DNA of 12,095 bases from an uncultured Burkholderiales bacterium (lineage in GTDB: Bacteria > Pseudomonadota > Gammaproteobacteria > Burkholderiales > Thiobacillaceae), in the NCBI GenBank assembly GCA_937925755.1, contig CALAMX010000046.1, positions 1-12,095 on the forward strand. The letters are read 5' to 3'. Shown here piece after piece: positions 8,709 through 12,095 of this stretch. The position numbers were made by a program, and so were the translations under genes. Position 1 is the first letter of the stretch. Every line of letters starts with the position of its first letter. Under the pieces are notes generated by a model. The model was not told the origin of the DNA. It did no database searches and saw only the letters and a program-made list of their open reading frames with translations.

Positions 8709-8743
8709 GGGCGTTGAGGCGTAAGGGGTGAGGGATGCGAGGT
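8709..8743 (-). repeat. Degenerate seven-base-periodic C-rich run in the trpA-accD gap
   Basis: Read on the minus strand, the 35 bases ending directly at the accD ATG split into five consecutive 7-mers that all begin with A and are otherwise nearly all C, T and G. Examples are ACCTCGC, ACCCCTT and ACGCCTC, with a rough consensus of A-C-S-C-C-T-Y. The run takes up the place where a ribosome-binding site would be. The copies are imperfect, so the periodicity could be a decayed tandem array or a chance effect of a C-rich stretch. Confidence 0.45.
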
Positions 8744-8756
8744 AAAAAGCATGTGA

Positions 8757-9560
8757 TCACCCCTGCATATCGATGCCGGCGCGCAGGCCGGCAACGAGGT
8801 TGCGCACGTTCTCCAGCAGCGTCTCGCGGGGGGAAACCTCGATCTCTTGGACGATGCGGCTGCCGATGACCACTGCATCGGCCACCGCGGCCACACGGCG
8901 GGCGGTCTCAGGGTCACGGATGCCAAAGCCCACCCCGATCGGCAGGTCGGTGCGGCGGCGAATGGCGGGGAGCCGAAGCGCCACCTCGCCGATATCGAGG
9001 TGGGCGGCACCAGTGACACCTTTGAGAGAGACGTAGTAGATAAAGCCGCTCGCCTGCCGGACGACGGCCTCGATGCGTGCCGCCGAAGTCGTCGGCGAGA
9101 GCAGGAAGATCGCATCCAGGCCATGGCCCCGTAGGGTGGCGACGTAGTCCTGGGCCTCTTCCGGCGGATAATCCACCGTCAACACACCATCCACACCGGC
9201 ACCGACGGCATCGCGCGCGAACGACTCGTGGCCCATCGCCTCGATCGGATTGGCATAGCCCATGAGCACCACCGGGGTGCGCGTATCGCTGCGGCGAAAG
9301 TCCTCCACCATCGCCAATACACGGCGCAGGCTCATCCCCTGCTGCAAGGCCCGCTCCGAGCTGCGCTGGATGGTCGGGCCATCGGCCATGGGGTCGGAGA
9401 AGGGCACCCCCAGCTCGAGGATGTCCGCCCCGCCCTCGACCAGGGCGTGCATCAGGGGGACGGTGAGCGCGGGTTCGGGGTCGCCAGCGGTGATGAAAGG
9501 GATCAGGGCCTTGCGACCCTGGGCCCGCAGTGCGTCGAAACGTTCGGTGATACGCGGCAT
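8757..9560 (-). CDS. trpA: Tryptophan synthase alpha subunit
   Basis: TrpA cleaves indole-3-glycerol phosphate to glyceraldehyde-3-phosphate and indole, which is channelled to TrpB within the alpha2-beta2 complex. The 267-residue TIM barrel matches the family length. The two catalytic acids fall at the canonical numbers, E49 (in ADILELGVPFSDP) and D60 (in DPMADGP). The ALIPFITAGDP segment and a C-terminal GVGFGIRDPETA stretch that helps bind the substrate phosphate are also present. I chose the ATG at 9560-9558, giving MPRITERFD. A TTG two codons earlier, at 9566, overlaps the trpB stop and is less likely. Only 2 bases separate the trpB stop from this ATG and no Shine-Dalgarno sequence is seen, so translation is probably coupled to trpB, which would help keep the subunits in equal amounts. 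Confidence 0.98.
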   Translation of the reverse strand: MPRITERFDALRAQGRKALIPFITAGDPEPALTVPLMHALVEGGADILELGVPFSDPMADGPTIQRSSERALQQGMSLRRVLAMVEDFRRSDTRTPVVLMGYANPIEAMGHESFARDAVGAGVDGVLTVDYPPEEAQDYVATLRGHGLDAIFLLSPTTSAARIEAVVRQASGFIYYVSLKGVTGAAHLDIGEVALRLPAIRRRTDLPIGVGFGIRDPETARRVAAVADAVVIGSRIVQEIEVSPRETLLENVRNLVAGLRAGIDMQG

Positions 9561-9562
9561 GA

Positions 9563-10748
<1,186 letters not shown>

Positions 10749-10762
<14 letters not shown>

Positions 10763-11375
10763 TGCACACCTCTCGAATGAAGCGGCCGATCGCAGCCGCA
10801 TCCTTGATGCCAGGGCCTACTTCGACGCCGCTGGAGACATCCACCGCCCAAGGCCGCACCTGACGGACCGCCGCCGTGACGTTGTCCGGGGTGAGCCCCC
10901 CGGCAAGGATGACGGGTTTGGGCAGCCCAGCGGGGATGAGTGTCCAGTCGAACCGCTCACCGGTGCCACCATGGCGCTGCGGGTGATAGGCATCCAGCAA
11001 CAGACCGCGCGCCTCGGCAAAGGTGGCTGCGAATTTTAGCAAATCGAGCCCGGGTCTGACGCGCGCCGCCTTGATGTAGGGCACACCAAAGCTGGCGCAG
11101 TATTCAGGAGTCTCATCCCCATGAAACTGCAGCAGATCGGGACGCAGACCGTCGAGCACGGCCTGTACCGCGCTTGCCTCGGCATTCACGAATAGGGCGA
11201 CCGTGCTGACGAAGGGCGGCAGCGTCTGGGCGATCGCCTTCGCCTGGTCAAGGGTCACCCGCCGTGGACTCGCCGGTGCGAACACCAGGCCGATGGCATC
11301 CGCCCCGGCGCTGGCGGCGGCGAGCGCATCCTCGCCACGGGTGATACCGCAGATCTTGACACGGGTCCGGACCAT
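10749..11375 (-). CDS. trpF: Phosphoribosylanthranilate isomerase
   Basis: TrpF converts N-(5-phosphoribosyl)anthranilate to the ribulose-phosphate form, the third step from chorismate to tryptophan. The 208-residue TIM barrel is standalone, not fused to TrpC as in enterobacteria. The general base cysteine is C9 in VKICGITR and the general acid aspartate is D128 in LLLDAYHPQRHGGTG. LQFHGDE and the C-terminal phosphate-binding VDVSSGVE motif are also present. I chose the ATG at 11375-11373. A GTG two codons upstream (11381) is possible, and the frame is closed by the bamB stop further up. The 36-base gap after bamB has an AGGGGA at 11398-11403, but it is too far from either start to be a normal ribosome-binding site. 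A small inverted repeat, GACGA-AG-TCGTC, at 11388-11399 lies between. No leader peptide or trp attenuator fits in the gap. Confidence 0.97.
10767..10773 (-). promoter_or_regulatory. Ribosome-binding site of trpB inside trpF
   Basis: On the minus strand AGAGGTG lies just before the trpB ATG, with TGCA between, placing the AGG core six bases from the start codon. It is the clearest Shine-Dalgarno match among the gene starts I inspected in this cluster and supports ATG 10762 over the longer open frame. It sits entirely within the last codons of trpF. Confidence 0.6.
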
Positions 11376-11411
11376 GGTCACGGCAGCGACGAAGTCGTCC
11401 CCTGAAGCGGC

Positions 11412-12095
11412 TTAGCGTTCGGCGATGGCAAACGCGAAGACGCCACCATTGGCTGTTTGCACGACGAGCCCCTGGCCGATGGCGAGCATGGGGGCGACGA
11501 TGGCGCTGCCGTCGGTGGCGATACGGGCGGCGAAGGCACCGGTCTCGGCGTCGAGCAGATGGACGTAGCCCTGATAGTCACCCACCGCGACGTAACGACC
11601 CAATGGCAGGGGTGTGTTGAGCCGCCGGTTGCGCAGCTTGTCCTGTTTCCATGGGCTCACACCGCGTTCGCGGTCGAAGGACTGGACGGCGTCGTTCACG
11701 TCAACGGTATAGATCTGACGCGCGTCACCCGCCACGCCGCGCAGGGCGGAGAACTCCCGGCTCCAGACATTCTGCCCGCTCAGCCGATCGAAACAGGCCA
11801 CGCGGCCCTGATAGGCGGCGGCGCAGATCTGCCGCTCATTCAACGCGAGCGCGCCGGTCACATCGGCGATGCGTTCTAGATCAGTGGCGCCGCGCGGTAG
11901 CGCGACATTGGCCTCCCACAGCGGCGCGCCGTTGGCGAGCGACAGGGCAACCAGGCGTCCGCCGGGAAAACCGGCATAGACCGCCCGTGCATCGGCGACC
12001 AGGCCGCTGGGCTCGCGCAGGGTGAGTGCCGGCAGGGGACGGCTGTAGACCCAGCGCCGACGCCCATCGGCGACGTCCAGGGCCCAGACCTTGCC
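11412..12095 (-). CDS. bamB: Outer membrane protein assembly factor BamB, partial (C-terminal 226 residues)
   Basis: The gene enters from the right edge and ends with TAA at 11414-11412, so the signal peptide, lipoprotein cysteine and first blades are not seen. The visible part is a beta-propeller of PQQ-like repeats, each with a blade ending of the type 'ALD..DG..W': KVWALDVADGRRRW, LVALSLANGAPLWE, CFDRLSGQNVWS, SFDRERGVSPW and HLLDAETGAF. The decisive stretch is GGRLVALSLANG followed by LPRGATDLERIADVTG, which is diagnostic of BamB. BamB is a periplasmic outer-membrane lipoprotein of the BAM complex that binds BamA and helps insert beta-barrel proteins. It usually lies between hisS/a TPR gene and der. 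Here trpF follows after 36 bases in the same direction, so it may be the promoter-proximal gene of the cluster as seen. Confidence 0.93.
   Translation of the reverse strand, partial: GKVWALDVADGRRRWVYSRPLPALTLREPSGLVADARAVYAGFPGGRLVALSLANGAPLWEANVALPRGATDLERIADVTGALALNERQICAAAYQGRVACFDRLSGQNVWSREFSALRGVAGDARQIYTVDVNDAVQSFDRERGVSPWKQDKLRNRRLNTPLPLGRYVAVGDYQGYVHLLDAETGAFAARIATDGSAIVAPMLAIGQGLVVQTANGGVFAFAIAER

Noticed and set aside
10763..10801. A longer TrpB start 13 codons upstream of ATG 10762
   Set aside because: The ATG at 10762 has a well-spaced Shine-Dalgarno sequence and matches the family N-terminus.
11376..11411. A possible trp attenuator or leader peptide before trpF
   Set aside because: The gap is only 36 bases, contains no tryptophan-rich small frame and no terminator hairpin with a T run. 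The 5-base inverted repeat at 11388-11399 has only a 2-base loop.

Overview
This window comes from a GC-rich proteobacterial chromosome, most likely a betaproteobacterium. Three things point there: the conserved order trpF-trpB-trpA-accD-folC-(SPOR gene)-cvpA-purF-metZ, the sequence style of PurF, AccD, BamB and PPK1, and the use of O-succinylhomoserine sulfhydrylase (MetZ) for methionine. The genus cannot be fixed from the sequence alone. Coding density is very high. I see no tRNA or rRNA gene, insertion sequence, CRISPR array, prophage gene or broken gene.

Left end (1-2567): a divergent pair. On the minus strand is the N-terminal 141 residues of a CYTH-domain protein of the inorganic triphosphatase (YgiF-like) type, cut by the window edge. 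On the plus strand is a complete polyphosphate kinase, ppk1. The 71-base gap between them must hold promoter activity for one or both. A short dyad, CTGACT-N9-AGTCAG, straddles the ppk start codon. The pairing joins a polyphosphate synthase to a probable triphosphate-binding or hydrolysing enzyme.

Middle and right (2637-12095): ten minus-strand genes run right to left with gaps of at most 56 bases and several overlaps: bamB (partial, N-terminus off the window), trpF, trpB, trpA, accD, folC, a SPOR-domain membrane protein gene (dedD-like), cvpA, purF and metZ. They convergently meet ppk across a 69-base gap with an imperfect hairpin. trpF/trpB and folC/dedD-like each overlap by 14 bases, dedD-like/cvpA by 4 bases, and trpB/trpA are 2 bases apart, so translational coupling is likely. 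The set links outer-membrane protein assembly (BamB), the late tryptophan pathway, malonyl-CoA synthesis (AccD), folate polyglutamylation (FolC), septum-associated peptidoglycan binding (SPOR), a CvpA membrane protein, the first step of purine synthesis (PurF) and sulfhydrylation to homocysteine (MetZ).

The trpF-to-metZ block is an ordinary, widely conserved housekeeping cluster. The least usual points are bamB immediately upstream of trpF (where truA is often found), the CYTH-ppk pairing, a C-rich run with seven-base periodicity occupying the accD ribosome-binding position, and a TTG start for folC. I found no clear evidence of a previously undescribed system.
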